In this document: piece by piece, positions 45,018 to 52,117 of the stretch
Position numbering within the stretch: position 1 is the stretch's first letter
How the letters are laid out: each line of letters opens with the position of its first letter
Assembly: GCF_946187725.1 (NCBI RefSeq)
Contig: NZ_CAMHSK010000018.1
Span: 1 to 55,989 of the forward strand
Reading direction: 5' to 3'
From: an uncultured Treponema sp.
Lineage (GTDB): Bacteria; Spirochaetota; Spirochaetia; Treponematales; Treponemataceae
DNA length: 55,989 nt
Translations under genes and position numbers: made by a program
The notes under the pieces: generated by a model
The model's input: only the letters and a program-made list of their open reading frames with translations
What the model was told of the DNA's origin: nothing
Databases searched by the model: none

Positions 45018-45350
45018 ATGGGATTTGGTGAAAATTTACACAATGAGCTTGTTTTTCAGGACATTCAGATAAAAGAACTTGCGGCACGGACAGGAATCAA
45101 AAAAAGTACGCTCGACAAATATCTTTCGGGTAACAAATCCCAGCCAAGCGTGGAAAATGCCGTAAAAATCGCCGAAACGCTCGGTGTCACGGTGGAATAT
45201 CTTGTAAAAGGCGTGGAAATCTCCGAGGAAAACTTAAAGCCTGTTTTGAACGCAGAGTACAGAATGTTGGTCGAGCAATATGACAAGCTCTCTGAGTTTA
45301 ACCGGCAGACTGTTCAAGATTTAACCCAATCCTTGTTGAAGCGGCAGTAG
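45018..45350 (+). CDS. XRE-family HTH regulator
   Basis: From the ATG at 45018 the product is 110 aa (an upstream frame start at 44949 runs through the operator repeats). The HTH is IQIKELAARTGIKKSTLDKY with SVENAVKIAETLGVTVEYLV, a classic XRE/Cro fold. The C-terminus (EQYDKLSEFNRQTVQDLTQS) is a short helical dimerisation tail. Probably autoregulated through the 12-bp repeats just upstream; no prophage remnant is visible beside it. Confidence 0.82.
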   Translation: MGFGENLHNELVFQDIQIKELAARTGIKKSTLDKYLSGNKSQPSVENAVKIAETLGVTVEYLVKGVEISEENLKPVLNAEYRMLVEQYDKLSEFNRQTVQDLTQSLLKRQ

Positions 45351-45379
45351 GGATGGGGCTGGAAGTCTTCGGAATTATC

Positions 45380-45518
45380 TATAGGGAATCTCTAAAAATT
45401 GCAATTTTTAGAGATAACTTTGAAAATGCGATGTTTTAATTCCTGCTATTTTCAGGAATTAAAACTCGTCGGGAACTTCGGAAAATCGACGAAGGCGAGT
45501 TTTTCGAAGTTCCCTATA
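45380..45518. repeat. 139-bp cruciform element (MITE-like)
   Basis: Outer terminal repeats TATAGGGAA/TTCCCTATA (45380-45388, 45510-45518) enclose a perfect 28-bp palindrome (45388-45415), a 12-bp stem with 7-nt loop (45434-45445 with 45453-45464) and a 10-bp repeat GGGAACTTCG/CGAAGTTCCC (45471-45480, 45505-45514). It contains no ORF. The nested symmetry suggests a miniature mobile element or a structured RNA between the XRE gene and the second PIN module. Confidence 0.6.
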
Positions 45519-45572
45519 TTTTTCCATTTTCTTGTGTTATACTGACTGCATCACATACGAAGAAGGTTTTTT

Positions 45573-45779
45573 ATGTACGCTTTAGCAGAGCGAGCGCAGA
45601 TTATGGAATTAGTCCAAACTCTGCCCGACGAGCAAATCCACTATGTGCTGAACATTATTCAGTCTTTGCCACAAAAGGCTGCCACTCCGCGTTGCAGTCT
45701 TAGAGGACGCTTTGCAAACTACGCCAACCCTTCGTTGAGAGCAAAAGAAAAAGAAGCGTGGGCAATAGCCGCAGAGTAA
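45573..45779 (+). CDS. Putative antitoxin (DUF2281/VapB-like)
   Basis: This 68-aa protein begins MYALAERAQIMELVQTLPDE, followed by LNIIQSLPQKAA and a basic/acidic tail (RAKEKEAWAIAAE). This pattern matches the short antitoxins that pair with PIN toxins. The stop is 7 nt from the toxin GTG. A TATACT sequence 30 bp upstream could be its -10. Confidence 0.7.
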   Translation: MYALAERAQIMELVQTLPDEQIHYVLNIIQSLPQKAATPRCSLRGRFANYANPSLRAKEKEAWAIAAE

Positions 45780-45786
45780 AAGCATA

Positions 45787-46158
45787 GTGTTCGCTGACGC
45801 AAATATCCCCATCCGCTACGTCATCAACAATGATGAAATCATGGCTGCAAAAGCTGATGAAGCCGTCAACTCCGGGTTGCTTTTTGTCCTGCCCGAAGTT
45901 TTTGCCGAAGTCGTTTATGTGCTGACAAAAGTCTACGGTATTGAACGCTTCGATGTAGCAGACTCAATGATAGAATTGCTTGATTTTGTTTCTATAACCG
46001 CCACCGAAATTATGAAAACAGCATTTCAAAACTATCGGGAAATAAACCTTGACTTCGTCGACTGCATTCTTGCAATTTCAGATAATCAGCAAATTCTTTC
46101 ATTTGATAAGAAACTGAATAACTTTATCGCACGAAAAAAAGCAGAAAACACGCTTTAA
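45787..46158 (+). CDS. PIN-domain toxin (VapC-like)
   Basis: The 123-aa protein starts at a GTG. PIN residues: MFADANIPIRYV (D4, N6), an acidic residue in the middle helix, and DFVDCILAISDN with LSFDKKLN. It is shorter than many VapC proteins but complete. Paired with 45573-45779. Its stop is directly followed by the REP-like/metH duplication block. Confidence 0.78.
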   Translation: MFADANIPIRYVINNDEIMAAKADEAVNSGLLFVLPEVFAEVVYVLTKVYGIERFDVADSMIELLDFVSITATEIMKTAFQNYREINLDFVDCILAISDNQQILSFDKKLNNFIARKKAENTL

Positions 46159-46162
46159 ATTC

Positions 46163-46293
46163 GACTCGTTCCTGCGTTAGGGATTGGCGGGGCGGCGACA
46201 GCCGTTGCGGAACGAAGTGAAGCAATGAAGCGAACAGCGGAACCCCAGAAAGCCCGACCCGAAGGGAGCGATAGCGATCGAAGGGGAACGCCC
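46163..46293 (+). repeat. REP-like element copy B
   Basis: The same GC-rich core as in metH and at 55327-55440: TTGCGGAACGAAGTGAAGCA, then AATGAAGCGAACAGCGGAA, then GCCCGACCCGAAGGGAG and GGAACGCCC. It ends just before the duplicated metH cobalamin domain, the same junction as in metH itself, so element and domain were probably copied together. Confidence 0.75.
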
Positions 46294-46971
46294 TCTAATT
46301 CTCCATCTCTCCCCGAAAATCTCACGGAATCGGAAAGCTCGCTCATCAACATAATCTGCAAGGGATTCAAGGACTCGTCGCCGGATGCCACAAAACGCCT
46401 GCTCGAAGAAGGAAAGGCTCCGGTCGAAATCATTGACCGCTGCATCGTGCCCGCCCTCGACATCGTGGGAAAGGACTTTGAGGTCGGAAAGAAATTTTTG
46501 CCACAGCTTTTGCTCTCGGCTGACACGGTAAGCAACAGTTTTGCGGTCATCAAAGCCCACCTCGAAGCAAGCGGCGTGGCCCAGGAATCGAAAGGCTCAA
46601 TAGTAATCTGCACAGTCTTCGGCGACATCCACGACATCGGAAAAAACATCGTCAAAGCCATGCTCGAAAACTACGGCTACACGGTAATCGATTTGGGGAA
46701 AAACGTCCCGGCAGAAAAGGTCGTGGAAACCGTGCTCGGAAAAGACATCCAGCTTGTGGGACTAAGCGCCCTCATGACAACGACTGTGGCCAACATGGAA
46801 GACACAATCAAACTTCTGCGGGAAAAACTCGGCGCGGTGGGAAAGACCTGCAAGATTATGGTAGGCGGAGCCGTCCTCACGGCGGATTACGCGAGCCAGA
46901 TCGGAGCGGATTATTACGCCAAGGACGCAATGGTGTCTGTGTCGATTGCGAAAGAGGTGTTTGGGAAGTGA
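46225..46971 (+). pseudogene. Duplicated metH cobalamin-binding module
   Basis: From about residue 29 onward (46310-46971) the 248-aa frame is a near-copy of the metH 3' end, differing at 4 of about 219 residues. It retains GDIHDIGKNI with the cobalt-ligand His (residue 136). The ATG at 46225 and the first 28 residues come from the REP-like element, and there is no clear ribosome site. It could be a stand-alone corrinoid protein or an untranslated duplicate. About 305 bp in the middle are identical to metH, while the last 290 bp carry many silent changes. Confidence 0.75.
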
Positions 46972-47053
46972 TTCGAATACTCTTCCTTCCAATTCATAAT
47001 TTTTTGTTGGCAGACTAGGTTTTAGGTTGTAAAGTAAAACTTAGGGGGAAAAT

Positions 47054-47602
47054 ATGCCACGAGCAAGAAACAAAGACGATTTGATGAAATTCGCTTCCGA
47101 AAACTATGCAAAACTGATGGAAATGATTTCAAAAATGTCAGACTCACAGTTGAACACGCCCTTTGATTTTTCAGACGACGCAAGCAAAAAAGAAGCTCAC
47201 TGGGCACGCGACAAAAATGTGCGTGATGTTCTGATTCATCTGTATGAATGGCACTGTCTCATGCTTCAATTTCTGAAAAATAATGAAAATGTTAGCGACA
47301 AGAAATCCGCCGTTTCATTTTTGCCTCCGGATTATTCGTGGAAGACTTACGGCGCAATGAATTTGATGTTCTGGAACAAACACCAGAATACAAGTCTCGA
47401 AAGTGCAAAAGAAATGCTTGCTGAATCCCACCAGAAAGTGATGGCCCTTGCAGAAAAATATACGAACGAAGAACTTTTCACAAAAGGTCATTTCTCGTGG
47501 ACTGGAAATGTTGACCTCGGCTCATATTTCGTGAGCACTACATCAAGTCACTATGACTGGGCAATCAAAAAGATAAAAGCGCACTGCAAAAAAGTAGCAT
47601 AA
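47054..47602 (+). CDS. ClbS/DfsB-family four-helix protein
   Basis: The 182-aa protein begins MPRARNKDDLMKFASENYAK and has WARDKNVRDVLIHLYEWHCL and the later PPDYSWKTYGAMNLMFW and SYFVSTTSSHYDWAIKKIK, the features of the ClbS/DfsB (DUF1706) family related to DinB-type bundles. Colibactin-resistance ClbS is the best known member; here the role is unknown, possibly detoxification of an electrophile. A GGGGG-type site lies before the ATG. Confidence 0.8.
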   Translation: MPRARNKDDLMKFASENYAKLMEMISKMSDSQLNTPFDFSDDASKKEAHWARDKNVRDVLIHLYEWHCLMLQFLKNNENVSDKKSAVSFLPPDYSWKTYGAMNLMFWNKHQNTSLESAKEMLAESHQKVMALAEKYTNEELFTKGHFSWTGNVDLGSYFVSTTSSHYDWAIKKIKAHCKKVA

Positions 47603-47614
47603 AGGGCAATTTAT

Positions 47615-47794
47615 ATGAAAGATTTTATCGCATATTGCGGACTGGACTGCGAATCCCTTTGTCCGATACGGCAGTGTGCATTAAGCAAGAAACTCGAAAC
47701 CTGCGGAAAATGCAGCGAGATAGAATCCTGCGAAAAAGTTGGGGCGATTATAAGGAACAGTCCTTCTGCACGAGAGAATTTGAAAAGCAACTAG
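47615..47794 (+). CDS. DUF3795-like cysteine-rich protein, internally shortened
   Basis: The 59-aa ORF (ATG at 47615) starts MKDFIAYCGLDCE, the N-terminal motif of DUF3795, and jumps directly to SLCPIRQCALSKKLETCGKC, which in full-length members lies about 50 residues later. The frame stays open. An in-frame deletion is the simplest reading, and some Cys ligands remain, so function is doubtful. Confidence 0.6.
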   Translation: MKDFIAYCGLDCESLCPIRQCALSKKLETCGKCSEIESCEKVGAIIRNSPSARENLKSN

Positions 47795-47837
47795 CGATTC
47801 AGCAAAATCGTGGCGTGAGAGGAAATTTGTGAAAAAA

Positions 47838-47862
47838 AAGCACTGCCCCAAAGACAGTGCTT
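47838..47862 (-). terminator. Terminator of htpG
   Basis: 8-bp stem AAGCACTG/CAGTGCTT with a 9-nt loop, followed on the - strand by eight U residues. Located 12 nt after the htpG stop. Confidence 0.85.
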
Positions 47863-47874
47863 CAATTTACTTTA

Positions 47875-49848
47875 CTATTTACTCAGCAATTTGTTCATCG
47901 CCTTAACGAACTCCATCGGATCCTTAAGCTCGGCTCCGCTCACAAGCAATGCCTGGTCGAACAGAACTTCACTTACATCTGCGATGTAGCTTTCGTCTGA
48001 AGAAGATTCCAGCGTTTTTACAATTGCATGGTCGCCGTTGATTTCGAGAATCGGCTTGATTCCGGGACCGGCCTGACCCATTGCACGCATCATACGCTCC
48101 ATCTGGATTCCGGGATCGTTCTCGTCCACAACGATACAGCTCGGTGAGTCAGAAAGTCGTTTTGAAAGCACGACATCCTTAACACGGTCGCCCAATGCTT
48201 TCTTGATTTTCTCCTGAACAGGCTTGAAGGCTTCTTCCTTCTTTTTAGCTTCGTCCTTGTCAACACCAAGCTCGTCGTCGCTGCCTGCGCGGTTTACGGC
48301 CTTGAGGTCGAAGTCCTTGTATTTCATGAGTGACGGAATTACGATGTCGTCGATTTCGTCTGCCATAATCAGGACTTCAAAGCCCTTCTTCTTGTATGCT
48401 TCGAGGAGTGGTGAGGCGCGCAAGTTTTTCTCGTCTGTACCTGTAATATAGTAGATTGCTTTCTGTTCAGGTTTCATGCGCTGAACATAGTCAGCAAAGC
48501 TTGTCCAGTTGTCATCGCCGGTTCCGGCTGCGTCAGTACTCTTGAATCGGACGATTTCACTGATTTCCTCGCGGTTTGCATAGTCTGAGTACAAGCCTTC
48601 CTTCATCGGGCGGTTGAAATTCTTGACGAATGTGTTCCACTTTGTGATTGCGGCTTTTTCCTCGTCGCTTCGCTTGCTTTCCTCAGTTTTCTTTGCCTTG
48701 TCAGCGGCCTCTCCCATTTTCTTGAACTCGCTGAGCAATTTCTTTACGCTGGCGCTCTTGATTGTCTCAAGAATTCGGTTCTGCTGCAAAATCTCACGGC
48801 TTACGTTGAGAGGCAAGTCTTCTGAGTCGATGATACCGCGTACGAATCGCAAATAAGCTGGCAAAAGTTCGCGGTCGTCGTCAGTGATGAAAACTCGCTT
48901 TACATAAAGCTTGACTCCGCTCTGGTAGTCAGCCTGATACATGTCGAAAGGAGCGTTCTGTGGAACATAGAAAAGTGTTGTGTATTCCTGAGTTCCTTCT
49001 GCGTGAGTGTGTACATAGTGAAGCGGTTCCTGACCGTCGTGGCTGATAGTCTTGTAGAAGTTGTCGTAATCTTCCTTTTTGAGCTCGCTCTTGCTTCGTT
49101 TCCAGAGGGCTGAAGCAGAGTTTACCTGGTCAACCTTGTCCTCGCTTCCAGTAATGTTTCCTTTGTCGTCGTATTTGTTCTGTGTGTAGTGAAGGTAAAT
49201 CGGGAAAGCGATGTGGTCGCTGTATCGTTTGATAAGCTCTTCAATCTTCCATCGTGAAGCGTACTCTTTTGAATCATCGTTCAAGAGCATTTCGATTGCA
49301 GAACCACAGGTCTCAGCCTTATCAAAGCCATATTTTTTAGCCTCGTCACTGTCTGCCTTGATTTCTTCGATTGTGTAGCTGTTTGTACCGTCGCTTGACC
49401 ATTTATAGATTTTGTCGCTGGCCGCCTTTCGTGTGTAAACATTGATTCTTTTTGCAGCCATGAAAGCAGAGTAGAAACCGACACCGAACTGACCGATAAG
49501 GTTTGATTCTCCGGCATTCTTATCCTCTGCGATTTTTTCGATGAAAGCCTTTGTTCCTGAGCGGGCGATTGTACCGAGGTTGTTGTTCAAATCTTCCTCG
49601 CTCATACCGATACCAGAATCCTGAACAGTCAAAATCTTGTTCGGATCATCAAAAGTGATGTCGATTCTAGGCTCGCTCTTAACGCCTTTGTAAGCCTCGT
49701 CCGAAACTTTGAGATAGTTGAGCTTGTCCAAAGCGTCCGAAGCATTAGAAACGATTTCGCGAAGGAAAATATCCTTGTTTGAATACATTGAATGAATGAT
49801 AAGTTTAAGAAGCTGATTTACTTCTGTTTGAAACTGGTACTCTGCCAT
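47875..49848 (-). CDS. htpG: HSP90 chaperone HtpG
   Basis: This 657-aa ATP-dependent chaperone has a GHKL ATPase N-domain (ELVSNASDALDKL-type: REIVSNASDALDKLNYLKVS), then DSGIGMSEEDLNNNLGTIAR and GQFGVGFYSAFMAA, then the middle and C-terminal dimer domains. There is no MEEVD tail, as in bacteria. The 108-nt upstream space contains no CIRCE element, so heat control, if any, is by another route. Single gene with its own terminator. Confidence 0.97.
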   Translation of the reverse strand: MAEYQFQTEVNQLLKLIIHSMYSNKDIFLREIVSNASDALDKLNYLKVSDEAYKGVKSEPRIDITFDDPNKILTVQDSGIGMSEEDLNNNLGTIARSGTKAFIEKIAEDKNAGESNLIGQFGVGFYSAFMAAKRINVYTRKAASDKIYKWSSDGTNSYTIEEIKADSDEAKKYGFDKAETCGSAIEMLLNDDSKEYASRWKIEELIKRYSDHIAFPIYLHYTQNKYDDKGNITGSEDKVDQVNSASALWKRSKSELKKEDYDNFYKTISHDGQEPLHYVHTHAEGTQEYTTLFYVPQNAPFDMYQADYQSGVKLYVKRVFITDDDRELLPAYLRFVRGIIDSEDLPLNVSREILQQNRILETIKSASVKKLLSEFKKMGEAADKAKKTEESKRSDEEKAAITKWNTFVKNFNRPMKEGLYSDYANREEISEIVRFKSTDAAGTGDDNWTSFADYVQRMKPEQKAIYYITGTDEKNLRASPLLEAYKKKGFEVLIMADEIDDIVIPSLMKYKDFDLKAVNRAGSDDELGVDKDEAKKKEEAFKPVQEKIKKALGDRVKDVVLSKRLSDSPSCIVVDENDPGIQMERMMRAMGQAGPGIKPILEINGDHAIVKTLESSSDESYIADVSEVLFDQALLVSGAELKDPMEFVKAMNKLLSK

Positions 49849-49956
49849 TTTTTGTGATAACTCCTATGACAAAATAGAATCTTTTCTATAAAGATAATAA
49901 AATTACATGCAATCGGCTAGAATTTTTTTTAAAATTCCTTCATACTATTTTCATTC

Positions 49957-50030
49957 GGGGGCGTAGCTCACCTGGCTAGAGCGTTTGAATGGCATTCAAA
50001 AGGTAGTCGGTTCAAGTCCGATCGTCTCCA
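49957..50030 (+). tRNA. tRNA-Ala(GGC)
   Basis: A complete 74-nt cloverleaf: acceptor GGGGGCG/CGTCTCC with two G-U pairs, D-arm TAGCTCA...GAGC, anticodon stem TTTGA/TCAAA with loop ATGGCAT (anticodon GGC), T-loop TTCAAGT. CCA not encoded. A second TCGTCTCCA (the tRNA 3' end) occurs 47 nt downstream, at 50069-50077. Confidence 0.95.
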
Positions 50031-50079
50031 ACGATATCGGTTCAGAGCCTTTGGCAGCTCCGCACCGCTCGTCTCCATA

Positions 50080-50113
50080 AAAAAAGACCTTCCGCTATGT
50101 GAAGGTCTTTTTT
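50080..50113. terminator. Bidirectional terminator between tRNA-Ala and trxA
   Basis: Perfect 13-bp stem (50080-50092 with 50101-50113) with T-runs on both strands. It ends the tRNA transcript on + and trxA on -. Confidence 0.85.
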
Positions 50114-50116
50114 GTT

Positions 50117-50422
50117 TTACTTGAAAAGTGCCTCTAGTGTTTCTTTTGGTACAAAGCCCATTGATGTTTTGCTTGGCTCGCCGTTCTTGAACAAAATTAC
50201 TGTCGGAATGCTCACGATTCCGTATTTCTGTGCCAAATCCGGCTCATCATCAACATTTACCTTTCCGACCTTGATTGTGTCGTTTTCATTCGCAATCTGC
50301 TCGATTGTGGGAGCGAGCATTTTACAGGGGCCACACCAGCTTGCCCAAAAGTCTACGAGCACTGGCTTATCTGATTTGAGAACTTCTGCCTCAAAATTTG
50401 ATTCTGTGAGTGTAATTTCCAT
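50117..50422 (-). CDS. trxA: Thioredoxin
   Basis: This general disulfide reductase has the active site WCGPC at residues 29-33 (C30, C33), in the context VLVDFWASWCGPCKMLAP. The cis-Pro loop is VSIPTVILFKNG. The start at 50422 (MEITLTESNFEAEV) has AAGGAG upstream; a longer open frame with a hydrophobic extension overlaps the LysM-gene terminator. The 101-aa length is typical. Confidence 0.95.
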   Translation of the reverse strand: MEITLTESNFEAEVLKSDKPVLVDFWASWCGPCKMLAPTIEQIANENDTIKVGKVNVDDEPDLAQKYGIVSIPTVILFKNGEPSKTSMGFVPKETLEALFK

Positions 50423-50484
50423 AGTTTGCTCCTTGTTGTATGTCGTTAACATAAAGATAACCCAAAAAATGAAAATCGCAAAGA

Positions 50485-50531
50485 AAAATCCCCGCAATTC
50501 GCAAAAAAAATTTTGGAATTACGGGGATTTT
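50485..50531 (-). terminator. Terminator of the LysM lipoprotein gene
   Basis: 10-bp stem AAAATCCCCG/CGGGGATTTT extended by AATTC/GAATT after one mismatch, with U-rich sequence following on the - strand. It lies 26 nt after the LysM gene stop and upstream of the trxA start. Confidence 0.75.
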
Positions 50532-50556
50532 ATGATTTTAACTCAAAAGTGAATTA

Positions 50557-51090
50557 TTAGTTTGCTGCTGGAGCAGGAGCTGCTTCTGGTTCAAGAGGGA
50601 ACTCTTCCTTTCCAAGCTGCTCAGAAATTTCAATAAGATGCGGACGAATGTCCTCTGCAGCAGGTGTTGCTTTCTGTCTGTAAACTTCTGCCAAATCTTT
50701 GAAATACGGCTTGAGCTTGAGTGCTACAGCTTTATCATTGATGTTTGCATCGAAATTAGGAATTGTGAGTTTCATTCCCGGTGTGATAAGTTCTGGATCA
50801 CTTACAACATTGCGTGAAGCAAGCATAATGAGCGGGAAGTAATATCCGTTTTCATCTTTACCAGCATAGAATGTTTTTGTGATTGATGTGAGTGTATCAC
50901 CTTTTTTAACCTGATAAACTTCTGCACCTTCAAGAACAAGTGCGTCTGCGTAAGTTGTGTAGACTTTATCAAATGATTTATTGATTTCTGCCTGTTTTTT
51001 TGCAGAATCATCCATAGTGCTGGTTGATGCACAAGAAATCATTCCGATTGTGGCAATAGCTGCCATCAAAGCAATTACGATTTTTTTCAT
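50557..51090 (-). CDS. LysM-domain lipoprotein
   Basis: The 177-aa protein has a type II signal peptide (MKKIVIALMAAIATIGMISC, lipid Cys at residue 20). A LysM domain follows at about residues 58-113 (YQVKKGDTLTSITKTFYA to PGMKLTIPNF), and the tail is Glu/Pro/Ala-rich. It probably attaches to peptidoglycan from the outer or inner membrane. AAGGAG-like site at the ATG at 51090. Located between nadE and trxA, all on -. Confidence 0.9.
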   Translation of the reverse strand: MKKIVIALMAAIATIGMISCASTSTMDDSAKKQAEINKSFDKVYTTYADALVLEGAEVYQVKKGDTLTSITKTFYAGKDENGYYFPLIMLASRNVVSDPELITPGMKLTIPNFDANINDKAVALKLKPYFKDLAEVYRQKATPAAEDIRPHLIEISEQLGKEEFPLEPEAAPAPAAN

Positions 51091-51156
51091 TATAAAAATC
51101 CTCCTGATTATATCATAAATTATAACACAAAATTATTGCATTTCAAATTAATTTGA

Positions 51157-51948
51157 TTAAATCTCAAAAAAAAGCGGTAAATCAGGTCGATAACATGGCA
51201 GGTCAATAATCTTTACCTTAAAGAGATTTGCCTTGTATTTTGCAATGATTTTTTCTGCATTTTCGCCCTTGATGTTCTTGCGTGCAATCTCGTTGACTTC
51301 ATGATATGTAAATCCGAGATTGTCTTCGTCCGTTTTGCCGCACATTCCGTCTGATGGGGCTTTATGTGTTAAAGATGACGGCAAGCCAAGATAATCACCG
51401 ATTGCAACAACTTCTTCTGTGGTAAGTTTATTTATCGGTGCAAAATCACCAGCGGCATCTCCGTAGAAGGTTGAATATCCAACCAAATCTTCACTCAGGT
51501 TGCATGTATTCACCACGCGGCAATTTCCGATTTGTGCGCCAATTCCGTACAAAGTGACCATTCGTAATCGTGCAGGCGTATTGGTCTTAAATACCGGTGT
51601 AAAACTGTCATTAGTGGCAGCCTCAGTTACGCCCGCGTCAAAAAATGCTGATTGAACTCCTTCATAAGCCTTTGCAATATTCACTGTATAATTTTTGATT
51701 CCGAGATGATTAACCAGCGTTCGCGAATCAGAAATGTCCTTCTGCTCACCGTTCGGCATCATAACTCCGATTACACGGTCTTTGCCAAGTGCCTTAACCA
51801 AAAGTGCCGATGTTACGCTTGAATCTTTACCGCCAGAAACACCAATAACAACTTTTGTTTCTTCGTTTCCGTTTTCGCTAATCCATTTCTGAATCCATTC
51901 AACAACTTCAGCAGTGATTTTTTCAACATCAAACTTATATTCGCTCAT
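51157..51948 (-). CDS. nadE: Ammonia-dependent NAD synthetase
   Basis: It converts NaAD, ATP and NH3 to NAD. The ATP pyrophosphatase P-loop is VVIGVSGGKDSSVTSALL (SGGKDS). Conserved NaAD-site sequences include NTPARLRMVTLYGIGAQIG and CNLSEDLVGYSTFYGDAAGD. The 263-aa length and absence of a glutaminase domain indicate the NH3-dependent form. The next gene (51090) is on the same strand, 66 nt away. Confidence 0.95.
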   Translation of the reverse strand: MSEYKFDVEKITAEVVEWIQKWISENGNEETKVVIGVSGGKDSSVTSALLVKALGKDRVIGVMMPNGEQKDISDSRTLVNHLGIKNYTVNIAKAYEGVQSAFFDAGVTEAATNDSFTPVFKTNTPARLRMVTLYGIGAQIGNCRVVNTCNLSEDLVGYSTFYGDAAGDFAPINKLTTEEVVAIGDYLGLPSSLTHKAPSDGMCGKTDEDNLGFTYHEVNEIARKNIKGENAEKIIAKYKANLFKVKIIDLPCYRPDLPLFFEI

Positions 51949-52048
51949 ATTTTTGCCCCTTTAACGAAAACAACTGTTTCCATTACCCGATTTAATTTAA
52001 TGATGTGAAAAAGAAAAATCAACGACTAAAGTAAATTCAAAAAACGCC

Positions 52049-52104
52049 TTGACAATCGGGAAGACTAGTCCTATTATTAACATATGAACACTTGTTCAAA
52101 TGTT
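52049..52104 (+). promoter_or_regulatory. Promoter and ArsR/SmtB-type operator of the metal ATPase
   Basis: -35 TTGACA (52049-52054), 17 bp, -10 TATTAT (52072-52077). Directly after it is an imperfect 12-2-12 inverted repeat, AACATATGAACA-CT-TGTTCAAATGTT (52079-52104, 11 of 12 matches), the form bound by metal-sensing ArsR/SmtB repressors. The repressor would cover the start of transcription. No arsR-like gene lies in the window. Confidence 0.75.
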
Positions 52105-52117
52105 AAGAGGTAAAGCT

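Noticed and set aside
46155-46661. Long - strand frames opposite the metH module and its copy
   Set aside because: They appear as matching antisense shadows in both copies because the DNA is duplicated; no ribosome sites or domain patterns.
50423-50497. N-terminal hydrophobic extension of thioredoxin
   Set aside because: It overlaps the terminator of the upstream gene; the ATG at 50422 has its own AAGGAG and gives a standard-length thioredoxin.
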